From assembly GCA_003024785.1 (NCBI GenBank), contig PUQB01000054.1, positions 467,291 to 531,290 of the forward strand: DNA of 64,000 bases, read 5' to 3'. The notes beneath the pieces were generated by a model that saw only the letters and a list, made by a program, of their open reading frames with translations, was not told the origin of the DNA and did not search any database. Positions 35,045-45,322 of the stretch are shown one piece after another. The position numbers were made by a program, and so were the translations under genes. Position 1 is the stretch's first letter; each line of letters starts with the position of its first letter. The stretch comes from Selaginella tamariscina (lineage: Eukaryota; Streptophyta; Lycopodiopsida; Selaginellales; Selaginellaceae).

Positions 35045-35862
35045 AGGGCATCCGCAATAGTGACCCATAAATTCATCATAAATATATGGAATATAATCTT
35101 TTATAAATAAATTTATAAAATTTTAAATGGAGTCTGTAGGATGCACCGTAAATCACCGTAACATGTGACACATGGTCTTGTTTTTTCTTCATCCACACTC
35201 CACAAACTCACAATGGATCCCATGGATCTCTTGCAACGATGTACTATATTTTGGAGACTGATGAAGATGATGCTATGTTTTTATCAGCAGTTGCTCAGCA
35301 AGAATCTTTTATTATACAGGCAGGGTACACTGGTCATGACACACAACTTGGTGAATCACACAAGGTCGTCTCATCAATAACGTTTGCAACCACCATAAAT
35401 ACAAGTGCTTAATAAGAGATTATTTTGAAAGAACTCAATATATGAAGTTATTTATTTTGTGGTTATTTTGTAAAGAACCCAATATACGAAGTTATTTATT
35501 TTGTTGTGTCTCGTCCGTTATTTACTGCATTGTGAATACTCTACAACATGTCAATATATTTTTTAACAATAAATGGGTTTTTCAACACTGCAAAAGTGCA
35601 CCTTAGCAATGGATCATTTGGCAGGACGTCTCATCTATTCATTGAACAAGTCTTTACGTATGGCAAAAAAGGTATTGCTAAAAAAGGAAAGAATGGGAAA
35701 ATGAATGAGTAAAGTGGGAAAGAGGAGAGAGAGAGGAGGATTTAAGAATAGGTGTGACGGGAATAAACAAGGGCACTATATTACCATAAAGAACTAGGAG
35801 ATTTGTGAAATAACATTTTCAGAAATTTATATGTGATTTATGATGTACTGTTGCAGCCCAAA
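35045..35862. mobile_element. Possible PIF/Harbinger-derived non-autonomous element
   Basis: GGGCATCCGCAATAGTGAC at 35046 resembles the start of plant Tourist/Harbinger elements; TACTGTTGCAGCCC at about 35848 is an imperfect inverse. Between them, in one frame near 35220-35390, lies an acidic stretch (GDTDEDDAMFLSAVAQQE) of the kind found at the start of Harbinger nucleases. The ends match poorly and no clear 3-bp target duplication was confirmed. Confidence 0.3.
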
Positions 35863-35964
35863 AAATCCATTTTGGATGTGTGTGGGATGCACTTTCCAGT
35901 GAGATTATTCACATTAGCACCATTTTTGCAAACACAAATAACTAATGAACTTCAGCAATATCCA

Positions 35965-36555
35965 ACCTGGGAACGGACAAGTGCTCTGCTGTCTGGGCTC
36001 TCGCCCTTGAACATCGCCCAAGAGAAGCGTACCAGAACAGTTGAACCACCACCAGGAAGTTGAACAGCTCTGTGCTCCTCAGAGTAGAGCTGCTCTGCCA
36101 CTGTCTGGCCTGTCATCCTCTCCATGGCGAATGCCCAACAATCCCAATTGCCTGTACGAAGACACCGTGAGTATGTTATGCCAAGAATGGGCATATCGTT
36201 GTTATGAGCTTTACAAGCGTCCGTTGATGGTTTCTGGGCCGGCTCCGTCAAATGTCATTAAGCTTGGGAAGGACCTGTCACCTGTCTCTGGCCTTCTTTC
36301 AACCTCAGGCTCGGGTACAGGGATCCTGAAGAAGGAACTGCACCGAAGACAGATCTTCTCAGACTCATTCTCCTCTTGGTGCTTTAACACGCCTTCCTTG
36401 GTGATGGTTCCAACAGGCTGCTGGTACATCCGCCCGTTATCTGAACCTCGCACCACCAGTCTATTGGTGTTTAAGTTCTTACTATAGTTACAACGCGGAG
36501 ATATAAGCAACCTCGACTCCGAGGCAAGTGAAGAAAGAGAAGTGGACAATGCCAT
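35965..36555 (-). pseudogene. ELIP-like copy B, truncated
   Basis: The minus-strand ATG at 36555 (MALSTSLSSLASESR) opens a transit-like leader and the conserved ERRPETGDRSFPSLM block; the intron begins after NGRL near 36210. Exon 2 keeps VERMTGQTVAE-like sequence but has indels before helix 1, within helix 2 and after GESPDSRAL, and the third helix is missing. Lies head-to-head with copy C. Confidence 0.75.
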
Positions 36556-36624
36556 TCTGCTTGCAACAACTGCATTTCTATACTGGACTAAAATATATGC
36601 AAACTACAGTGAATCGCTGTAAAA

Positions 36625-36860
36625 ACACTCTTTTGACCATTTCCAGCTCGAGATAGCACAGATCTGTCCGGATTGCTTGCCAACAGAGGCGCCATGTCGA
36701 TCCTGCACATACATTTCCCACTTACATGAGCTCAAAATAGGTCGATCTTCTAACCTCGTCTTCCGGGCCATTTCCAGCTCGAACCAACACCGATCCTCCG
36801 GAGACGTGCCATTCCGATCCTGCACATACATTCTGAACTTACATGAGCCGACCTGGCGTC
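36625..36860 (-). repeat. Two ~120-bp direct repeats upstream of ELIP-B
   Basis: Two units share CCATTTCCAGCTCGA, then CGATCCTGCACATACAT, then ACTTACATGAGC. They lie just upstream of the copy B start, in the ELIP-B/ELIP-C divergent spacer. No known light-response box was identified in them. Confidence 0.6.
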
Positions 36861-37560
36861 CGCATTTTCTACTCTTGAAGAACCCTAATAGGACTTCCCA
36901 CCAAACATATGAAAATGAAACACGGATCTAGACTAACAAACAGAGGAATATCCATTTGTTATACAAATGTGGCCTAAACGCACTGATGGTTAATATGGTT
37001 AGCCTTATCAAAATACAGTTGATTTGGTTAATTTAACTTACTATGAACTACTATAGTTAATTTCAAATAATTGTTTCACATTGTAAAAATAATTAATCTG
37101 ATTAACTATTTTATCGCACATAATTCAGGATTTAAATTAATAAAAAATTTGCTCACAAGAAAAAAAGATTTATAATCTAGATTTAAATATATATAAATAA
37201 AATCCTAGTACTTACCGTATTAAATCAACTGGGTCCATACCTAACACCTGGCAACCTTGTTACGTCATAAATTCAAACGAATTAAAAAATGCATCTGTAA
37301 AAACTTTTATATGAAATATATTAAAATTTTAATATTTAAGTTTAATGTGAATATAAAATAACACTACATTTGGGCTTATTAAAGTCATATATGTGGACTA
37401 GTGCTATTGAGCTGTTCCAATTCACACACACATTTTTAGCATAACGAACGAGCCAATAGCAATACACCACTTAAAATAGAAAACTCACGAGACACTTTGC
37501 AAGTCTTTCTTACAGCACCGTATGCCACGAGTCTCTCCCGACTACGGCCACCTAATGCAT
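36861..37560. other. Divergent spacer between ELIP-B and ELIP-C
   Basis: AT-rich sequence without a gene; presumably contains promoter elements for copy C. Confidence 0.4.
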
Positions 37561-37568
37561 CTACTCCG

Positions 37569-37576
37569 TATAAATA
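37569..37576 (+). promoter_or_regulatory. TATA box candidate for ELIP-C
   Basis: TATAAATA lies about 100 bp before the ATG at 37678, a usual spacing in plants allowing for a short leader. Confidence 0.5.
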
Positions 37577-37677
37577 CATTTCTTGAGTATTTGTAAGTAT
37601 TGTACATAATAGAAATTCGGAAGCTCGTACATACGAATAACGTTCCCACATTTTTTAATATTAAATCCCGTGTATCC

Positions 37678-38399
37678 ATGGCAATTGCTAGTAGTATGGC
37701 ATTAAGCACTTCACTATCCTCTCTTGTTCCAGAATCCAAGTTACTTGCGCCCTCCCGTGCCAGCTTCAAGTTCAACAACAGGCTGGTAGTGCGGGCCGCT
37801 AATGAGAAAGGAGACGGTGTTAGCAGTCTGTTGGACGGCACCAAGAAGGAGATCACCAAGGAAAACGTACTGAAAAACCAGGAAGAGAATGAGTCCGAGA
37901 AGAAGTCCGTGTTCGGTGCCGTGCCCTCCTCGGGATCCCTGTATCCGAGACCCGAGATCGAAAGGAGACCAGAGACTGGAGACAGATCGTTCCCAAGCTT
38001 GATGGCATTTGATGGAGCTGGCCCAGAGACCATCAACGGCCGTTTGGTAAGCTTTACATTTCCTGTTACATAACATACATACTCACCATACGTGTGTACA
38101 CAGGCAATGCTGGGAATTGTGTGGGCGTTTGCCGTGGAGAGAATGACTGGGCAAACAGTGGCAGAGCAGCTATACTCCGAGGGTAGCACGGGGCTTTCAA
38201 CTTCCTGGCAGTGGTTCAACTCTTCTGGTACGCTTCTCTCGTGCCAATGTTCAAGGGTGAGAGCCCGGACAGCAGAGCACTCGGTCCCTTCCGTGCAATG
38301 GCTGAGAGATGGAATGGCAGGACAGCCATGCTTGGATTCCTTGCACTTGTTGTTACAGAGGCTTTCACAAAGGCCCCAGTATTTGGCGGCATGATGTAA
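37678..38399 (+). CDS. Early light-induced protein copy C (ELIP-like), best preserved
   Basis: Exon 1 (37678-38046) encodes a Ser-rich chloroplast transit-like leader, an acidic linker and ERRPETGDRSFPSLMAFDGA. The intron is 38047-38103 (GTAAG … CAG). Exon 2 encodes AMLGIVWAFAVERMTGQTV (helix 1, LHC E…R motif), FLAVVQLFWYASLVPMF (helix 2) and WNGRTAMLGFLALVVTEAF (helix 3), ending GGMM. About 220 residues, normal for ELIPs. One base is missing near 38192 (GGGGCTTTCAAC, where copy A has GGGGCTGTTCAAC), which breaks the frame; otherwise all parts are intact, so this is probably a working gene with a sequence error. Confidence 0.8.
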
Positions 38400-38822
38400 A
38401 GTTTTGTATAAATTAATATATACAGTAGAACCTCTCTAATCTAATACAGGATACGTTTATATAATCGCTAGTATTCCTTTGTTTTCATTGAAAAATGACA
38501 ATGAATGTCAAGATGCGCATCTTTCATTCGGAATCACTTGATGTAATGTTTCCAAGTCTGTTTCATTGGATTAGATATTAAACATATATAAGAGCCGCTG
38601 ATTCCGCACTGGTTGTTAGCTCATACATCCCGGTATTATGTTCCCGTGCATTCTCGCTGGCCAATGGCCATATCTCTGATAATTGAAGGGCACACATGCA
38701 AGAATATTAAAACGCAACTTTTAAAATGCAATCCAAGTTTGCTGTCTTCTTCACTGAGTACAATAGCTATAGGCGCCAACTTACAACCTCGTTTATAACT
38801 AACAAACATTAATCACACACAA
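38400..38822. other. Spacer between ELIP-C and the convergent terpene synthase gene
   Basis: No gene seen; contains the 3' ends of two convergent genes. Confidence 0.4.
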
Positions 38823-38825
38823 TCA

Positions 38826-39975
38826 TTACGGTTGACAGAATTTACAGCCGTTAGTGTCACTGTGTAGATTATCCACGTCAAGCAGAAGGGGATGTCTGTT
38901 CGTCTCAACTGGTACGTGCCTCTTGATCTCGATTGTACCTTGAAACGGTCTCCCTGTTACCATGGGATTGTCGACACCGTGGTAGCGAGCACTGAGGTAA
39001 TGCCAGTAGAGGTTCCCAGATATGTAATTTGGCAATGCATCGAGGTACTTGAGCAAATTTGCTTTGTTCGACGATTTCTTGGCTTTGTACGTGAGAATCT
39101 CGTGAAGCCTGATGAACTCCCGCTCTTTCTCTTGAATCATGTCGCAGACTTTGTCCACAGCCTGCTGAAAGTCAGACACCTCAGGGTCAGTGAGAAAAAC
39201 TAGACCTGGGAGAGTGTAGTAGTGCTCGTTCAATAAATCCACTTTTATAGACAGTGTATCGTTCACCATCGCTACGTGCTCCAGCATTGTAAAGAGCGTC
39301 TCTCTGAATTCGGGGTGCGAAACGTCCAGCTCAATTCGCATGCAGAACTCTCCCAGGATATATATCGGTTCCATGAGGAGATTCTCGCACCGGTCTCGCA
39401 GGTACCTAGCTACCGTAGGAGGGTCCTTGTACTGCTTCCTCCTGACAAGCTCCACGCAGTGATCAGCCCACGCGTAGTGGGCTCTCATAAATCTTCTCCA
39501 TGACAAACTCGGCATCGTCCTCTTAAGCTCGATCATGACGTCCTGATAAGCTTTGATGGTGCTTATTTGGAGCTCCTCAGGTGCAGACTTTCCTTGAGCA
39601 GCTCGTAGGACGATTCCTTTCCACTCTATAGCACGATCAACTGTAGTATTTCCTCGTCAAATGGGTCGTCTATGAACCCGGTGGACCATATATATTTACA
39701 GCTTGCAATCATCTCCGGCTCGCCTATACCCTCGGGAACAATGAAGCAGTAAGCAAGTGGTATACGCATTTGAACAAATTTGCTACGGAAGCTGAATCGT
39801 GAACCCGCATTGAGTTCAGAGCCCAAGTATCTGCAACTTTGGACAAGTATGCGAAATCCGGGTGGACCTTTACGGGAAGGGAGCAGGGGATGGGCGGTAG
39901 AGTGTATTGCTTCACACTGGAAAGAAGCTCTAGTGGCTTTATACGAGGCCTTGAAGGTGCTAACAACATCCTTTC
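38826..39975 (-). CDS. Microbial-type terpene synthase-like protein (MTPSL), class I
   Basis: Class I terpene synthases ionise prenyl diphosphates. In the minus strand: YLSKVADTWALNSMRVHD, then KYIWSTGFIDDPFDEE with the Asp-rich metal motif (DDxxDE), then a 236-codon frame with RRFMRAHYAWADHC, LREFCMRIELDVSHPEF-like sequence and MVNDTLSIKVDLLNE. The latter is the NSE motif, N-D-x-x-S-x-x-x-D, with the final Glu replaced by Asp. This single alpha-domain layout, without the plant beta/gamma domains, matches MTPSL genes of non-seed plants. Two frame changes lie near 39785 and 39650. The start is uncertain. Ends at TAA 38826, convergent with ELIP-C. Product cannot be predicted. Confidence 0.8.
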
Positions 39976-39979
39976 TAGC

Positions 39980-40760
39980 TACATGTTATGAGCTTTCAAG
40001 GTTTGTTTTTAAAAACCTAATTATTCAATTGATATTTTGATTCTGTACGCCGCTGTTACCTACGTCATTTGAAAGTGTCAAGTTTCAGAGGATGAGTCTT
40101 AGTGAAAATGAAGGTTTTAACCAGTTGTTCAGGTCAGCCATGTCGCTATTATTGACAGCGGGTGCTGCAACTTGCTAACGGAGCTTCATCATTTGTCTAA
40201 ATTGGGGTACAGTGGATCCCAAACAGTATAGTGTTGCTAACTATTTTACGTTCGTCCTTTCCATGTTCACGTGGTCTTGAATTCTTTTAATTATAATTTT
40301 GTAACCATTAGTTTTATTATGAAGTTGTTTATTTTCTGTCATTTGACATTTCAATTATGTGCGGCAAGACATCTATTGTTAAGGTCCATACTAGTAATTT
40401 GCGGTTAGGCTTCCTTTCCCTTTTGTTGTATATACGTAGATTTCTAGAAGTTTTCTTTCATGTACATAGCTTAGGAAAAGACAGTATCCAGCCTTCATAT
40501 TGCATGTCTCATGCCTAATATAAGACGCATGTATATGTTAAACAATGTACATATATAAATAAAAGAAACTATAGCATGCATGACTCTTAACGTTTATACA
40601 CTCCTCGAGATGCTCCCTGTATTCAATGTGGTAGGGTAGATTCACTCTACATATGTGGTATATGGCGTACTTTCTGTAGAAGCCGGTGGCACACATTCCT
40701 CCACCTGTCATCTCCTTCACATGCCGCGTCATGCACATTGACCTACATGGGTGATGACTG
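39980..40760. other. Upstream region of the terpene synthase gene
   Basis: No gene or repeat I can support. Confidence 0.4.
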
Positions 40761-40763
40761 ATC

Positions 40764-41015
40764 ATGATCATCCATAAGATTGTTCATATACATACTGATT
40801 AATGATTTAGGTTTGGCTATTCTCATGATCATCCATAAGATATGTTCATATACTATACTGATTAATGATTTAGGTTTGGCTATTCTCATGATCATCCATA
40901 AGATATGTTCATATACTATACTGATTAAAGATTTAGGTTTGGCTATTCTCATGATCATCCATAAGATATGTTCATATACTATACTGATTAATGATTTAGG
41001 TTTGGCTATTCTCAT
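40764..41015. repeat. Four tandem 63-bp repeats
   Basis: Units run from ATGATCATCCATAAGAT to GGTTTGGCTATTCTC; copies 2-4 are nearly identical and copy 1 has a short deletion. The 63-bp length is a multiple of three, so long open frames appear on both strands, but no codon-like divergence is seen, so I do not call a gene. Confidence 0.85.
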
Positions 41016-41288
41016 GGTTAATCTTTGTAAGACCATAGTATTTGTGTTGTCGCACAATCGAGCCGAGGGAAAAAACGTACGGACATTCAAGCTCACACGA
41101 TATGTGAGATCGATAACAATGGACGTAGTCATATTCTAGGACCGCTAAAGCTTGAAATGATAAACAAATGCAAATGTTTCCATATCGTAAGTACACTTTA
41201 TTCAACACTGTAAATGCAATAGTGAAAAATTCATTTTAAACAAAAAATCTTTACAAACTGAAAGTGCATGAGACCAACAATCTAAGTG
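41016..41288. other. Intergenic sequence
   Basis: No feature recognised between the minisatellite and the degenerate GATC-rich repeat region. Confidence 0.4.
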
Positions 41289-41289
41289 T

Positions 41290-41770
41290 TCCTTTTAGCC
41301 GGAGGCAGCGTATGTATAGTGTACAGTGTACAGTGTATGCCAATGCCTTGAGTTCGATCCTCACCGCATCCTCGAAGCCAAGGGCAGTGTCATCTCATCC
41401 TCAGTTTTCGCTAGTTTGATTTTGTTAGGGATGGCTTCGAGTTAGATCCTAGTAATGGATGGACTCTAGTTATCTTTGTTAAGTGAGTTCAATTCTTGTT
41501 GAAGTTCAGGCACATCGTTGGTGCCAAGATGGTGCATCTTTGTTGGCTATGGCCAGTCTTAAATTTGATCCGCCTTGAACATCCTCAGTGCTGACAATGA
41601 TGCATCATGTCTTATGCTGCAAGTTCGATCCCATTTGATCCTATGTGCCAGTAGTTCTTATGCCAGTAGTTTGATCCTAGCTAGTTCTTAAGGCCAGTAG
41701 TTCAATATTAACTTGTTAGGCAGTAGTTTGATCCTAGCTTAGTTCTTATGCCGGTAGTTCAATCTTAGCT
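41290..41770. repeat. Degenerate minisatellite (left part)
   Basis: Short degenerate units such as AGTTTGATCCTAGCTAGTTC and TTCGATCC recur. This is the same family as 45323-48060, in the opposite orientation to most of that block. The gag-less gypsy element is inserted at its right edge. Confidence 0.6.
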
Positions 41771-42024
41771 TATTAGGCACCACTACGTACAAATTAGAGA
41801 CCCTCACAAAACCACTCGACTCCCCGAGCTATCTCTAGTCTCCACATGCTCTCTCCAAAAAAAAAGGCTTCCAATATTAGGGTGCCCTTAATTCTCTTAA
41901 ATCTAGTATAGCTCTTTAGGAATATTCTGGTTTATACCTTTTAAAGAATATTCTTTAATTTGTTATATGGGTCATAACAATCCTCTCCCCATTATGAAGT
42001 CCTTGTCCTCAAGGGTAGTATAAC

Positions 42025-42540
42025 TTACTTAACTAGTCCTGTATCATTAGCCTTGTACATCCACAAAGAATTTACCTGGGATTCATTCCTTATGAGTACT
42101 TTATTTAACTGGCTAACATGAAACACTGGGTGCATCCTCACTCCTTCTGGTAGCCATAGTTGATATGTTACCTTATCGATATGTTCCAGAATCTCATAAG
42201 GACCTAAGTACCTAAGAGACAACTTATCATTGCATCCCTTTTGTAAGGCATAATAGTGTTCCACCTTACATGTGTGGCAAATACCACTCGGAGATATACA
42301 TAATCTCCCACCTGGAACTCTTGCAAGCTTATGTGCTCATTAACAAATTTGATAGCTCAGCTCTGAGCTGCTTGTAAATTCTTCTTGCACAAACTCTGAA
42401 TGTTTCTAATTCAACACTCAATCTTTAGCTTCCTCATCCATGTTGCATTTAGCTTTCTTACTTGTTAAACCTAGCTTAAAAGCTATCTTGGATGCCGTCC
42501 AAACATAGCATAGTATGGACTCATTCCAATGCTACTGTGT
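42025..42540 (-). pseudogene. Integrase C-terminal remnant of gypsy copy 2
   Basis: Keeps LSLRYLGPYEILEHIDKV and HPVFHVSQLNKVL but lacks the DDE core, lost in a deletion with short CTGTG homology at its ends when compared with copy 1. Confidence 0.75.
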
Positions 42541-42950
42541 CCTTGGCAAATGGGTGACAAAGTCCATAGAGATAATGCCTCATCACTTGTCTAGAATAGG
42601 CAATGGTACTAATAGCCCACCTGGTTTCTCCTGGGCACCTTTACTTGCTGACACTTGTCACAAGTCTTGTAGTACTCTATGATATCAGTTTTTTTCATAT
42701 TCCTCAGTAGAACCTCCTCTTGATCAACTCATACGTTTTCCTCCCCCAAAATGACCAACCTTCGGGGATCATGATGGAAATATAGTACCTAGTTGATCAA
42801 ATGGTCCACACGAGGAAGATACACACGACATTGTAATACAAAACTCCATCCTAAAATGAAAATGGTTGCTCTAGTTGTCCTTTGAGCTCCTGCACCTCGG
42901 CGTTATGCTTGAGCATGTTGAACTACCTGGCTAAACTCATTGACCCTATG

Positions 42951-44181
42951 TTAATGCATTATATAAGCGTGTTTGGAATTCTCAACTACTGTGGCTCTCC
43001 TAACACGTGACAAAGCATCTACCACCACGTTAGCCTTCCCCGCACAATGCTCAATAGGAAATTTGCCAAACTCCATGAGCTTAACCATCCAGCGAGCTTG
43101 CGACAACTCTTTCTGTTGAACAATACACCAAAGCTTGTGATTGTAAACACTTGAAACTTGCACCATAAAGATAGTGCCTCCAAACTCATAATGCATTAAC
43201 AATAGCCAGTATTCTTGCTCATACGTTGAGTACCGTTGCTCTGCAGGATTCAAGTACGACTCATAAGCAATAGGCCTTCCCTCTTGCATAAGTACAACTC
43301 CAATGGCCACTCCACTTGCATCACACGATACCTCATAAGGCTTAGAGGGATCTGCAATACATAAAACTGGTGCACGTACCAAAGCTTGTTTCAAAGCTTG
43401 GAAACTGCTCTTCTTTGAAGCACTTCATGCAAAGGGAACGTCCTTCCTCAGCAACCTAGTTAACGGAGAAGCTTTCTTGGCATAATCCTTGACATACCGT
43501 GGTAATAACCAACCATGCCCAAGAAACTCCGTAACTCTTCTGCATTGCTAGGAACTGGCCATTGCTCCACCACTGCCACCTTCTGTGGATCAGTCTTCAC
43601 TCCACTTGGCGTCACAATGTGACCCAAATACTCCACTTTGCACTGAGCAAATGCACATTTGCTCTTCTTTGCATAGAGCTTGTTCTCCCTTAACAACTGA
43701 AGAACTCTTCACAAATGCTGCACATGCTTCTCATATTCTTACTGTAAATAAGAATATCGTCGAGGAAGATCTCCACAAAGTCATGCAAGTAGTCACCAAA
43801 CACCTCAGTCATCAACCGAGTGAATGTGACTGGGGCATTTGTTAAGCCAAATGGCATAACAGTGAACTTGAAATGCCCAAAGCTAGTGTTGAAAGCAGTT
43901 TTGTAGATATCTGCCTCCTTCACAGCAATCTGATGATACCCACTGTGCAAATCTATCTTGGTGAACACTCTGGCTCCACCGAGATGATCCATGATAGTAT
44001 CCACACGTGGCATGGGCATCCTGTCCTTCACTGTTTGCTTGTTGAGAGCTCTATAGTCTATGCACATCCTCATGGTGCCATCTTTCTTCCTGACAAGCAA
44101 TACTGGTGCACCAAATGGAGACTTGCTCAGTTGTATGAAGCCATATTCCAATAGCTCCATCACTTGTCTCTTCCTTAGCAT
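42951..44181 (-). pseudogene. RT and RNase H of gypsy copy 2
   Basis: The 43690-44181 frame reads [46 protein letters not shown] and the catalytic [11 protein letters not shown], all intact. After a frame change: CKVEYLGHIVTPSGV and FLGMVGYYHG, then RNase H (VSCDASGVAIGVVLMQEGR … ANVVVDALSRV). Confidence 0.85.
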
Positions 44182-44459
44182 GGCTCAGTCGGAATGGCTT
44201 ACGTAAATGGCTTTCGTACCCTGTTCCAACACAATCTCATGCTCCACACCTCTTGCATGTGGTAAGCCATGAGGTAGCTCGGAGGGAAGACGTCAGCAAA
44301 CTCCTCGCACAACAGCTTTGCTCAAGGTGACAGTAAAAGAACTTGTTTGGAGACTCAAGCTTTGTTCCAAACCAAGTGTCTTTCACTTCACTATACTCAA
44401 GCTTCATGTGCTTGGTGCTCCACTAGATCTTAGGATCCACACGCACTAGCTCGCAAGAA

Positions 44460-44775
44460 AGAAAGTCTCCACCAACTAGGTTTTGCCAACAGCAATAGCT
44501 TTGTGTGACAACTGAGCCCTCAATCTCGTATTGAGGCACAGTCTTCGTGCAGCTCCACCAGCTAGGTTTTGCCAACCTACAGCTGTAACTCCTCCACACA
44601 AGCACTGTAGCTCTGTGTGATAGCTGAGCCCTCAATCTCGTATTGAGGCACAGTCTTCGTGCAACTCCACCAGCTGGTTTTGCCAACCTCAGCTGTAACT
44701 CCACAAGCACTATAGCTCTGTGTGATAGCTGAGCCCTCAATCTCGTATTGAGGCACAATCTTCATGGGCAAGTTG
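44460..44775 (-). repeat. Tandem repeats downstream of the protease motif (copy 2)
   Basis: Three copies of the same unit seen at 19800-20360 (minus-strand VPQYEIEGS…QSYSACVEELQL). Copy number differs between the two elements. The protease motif at about 44830 reads VLVDSRSSDNFVS, with Arg where Gly is expected. Confidence 0.75.
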
Positions 44776-45322
44776 CACTCCTCCACTAACTTTGTTGACA
44801 CAAAGTTATCGCTACTCCTACTATCCACAAGAACTCGCACTGGACGCTCACCAAGTCGTCCCTCCACCACAATAGCACGTGTATGTGGCTCCTCTTGTGC
44901 CATGCAGTTTATATGTTGACAAGAACAAATAGAAATTTACCTTGTGGTTTAGAGAAGTCTCCTTTGTGCTCCTCTCCATAAGCGTTTACTTGTCCTTGCC
45001 ACCAATGAAACCCTTCCTTGGACAATTTGCCTTTCAGTGTCCAACATCTCCACATAGGTGGTATTATCCTCTCCTTCCCACTAGGCACTCATCTCGAACC
45101 TTTCTCCAATACCAATTATTAGGCACCACTATGTACCTCACCCACAAAACCACGACCTCCCCCGAGCTGTCTCTAGTCTCCACACGTTGCTCTCCAAAAA
45201 GCTTCCAATATTAGTGTGCCCTTAATTCTCTCTTAGATCTAGGTATAGCTCCTTAGGAATATTTAGCTTTATACCTTTTTGGGGAATATTCTTTAATTTG
45301 TTATATGGGTCATAACATAGCT

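Larger units (their letters stand above)
41771..45317 (-). mobile_element. Gag-less Ty3/gypsy element, copy 2
   Basis: LTRs at 41771-41979 and 45117-45317 are diverged from but homologous to those of 16724-20950. Exact target duplication TAGCT at 41766-41770 and 45318-45322. Gag is missing at the same place as in copy 1. A deletion between GCTACTGTGT and CCTTGGCAAATGG (near 42540) removes the integrase core. RT is the best preserved domain. Confidence 0.9.

Noticed and set aside
36604..36831. Minus-strand frame with MYVQDR repeats upstream of ELIP-B
   Set aside because: Generated by two ~120-bp direct repeats in the promoter region; no start context or domain support.
40743..41139. Long open frames on both strands over the 63-bp repeat
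   Set aside because: Produced by repeat length being a multiple of three; no codon-type divergence or domain.
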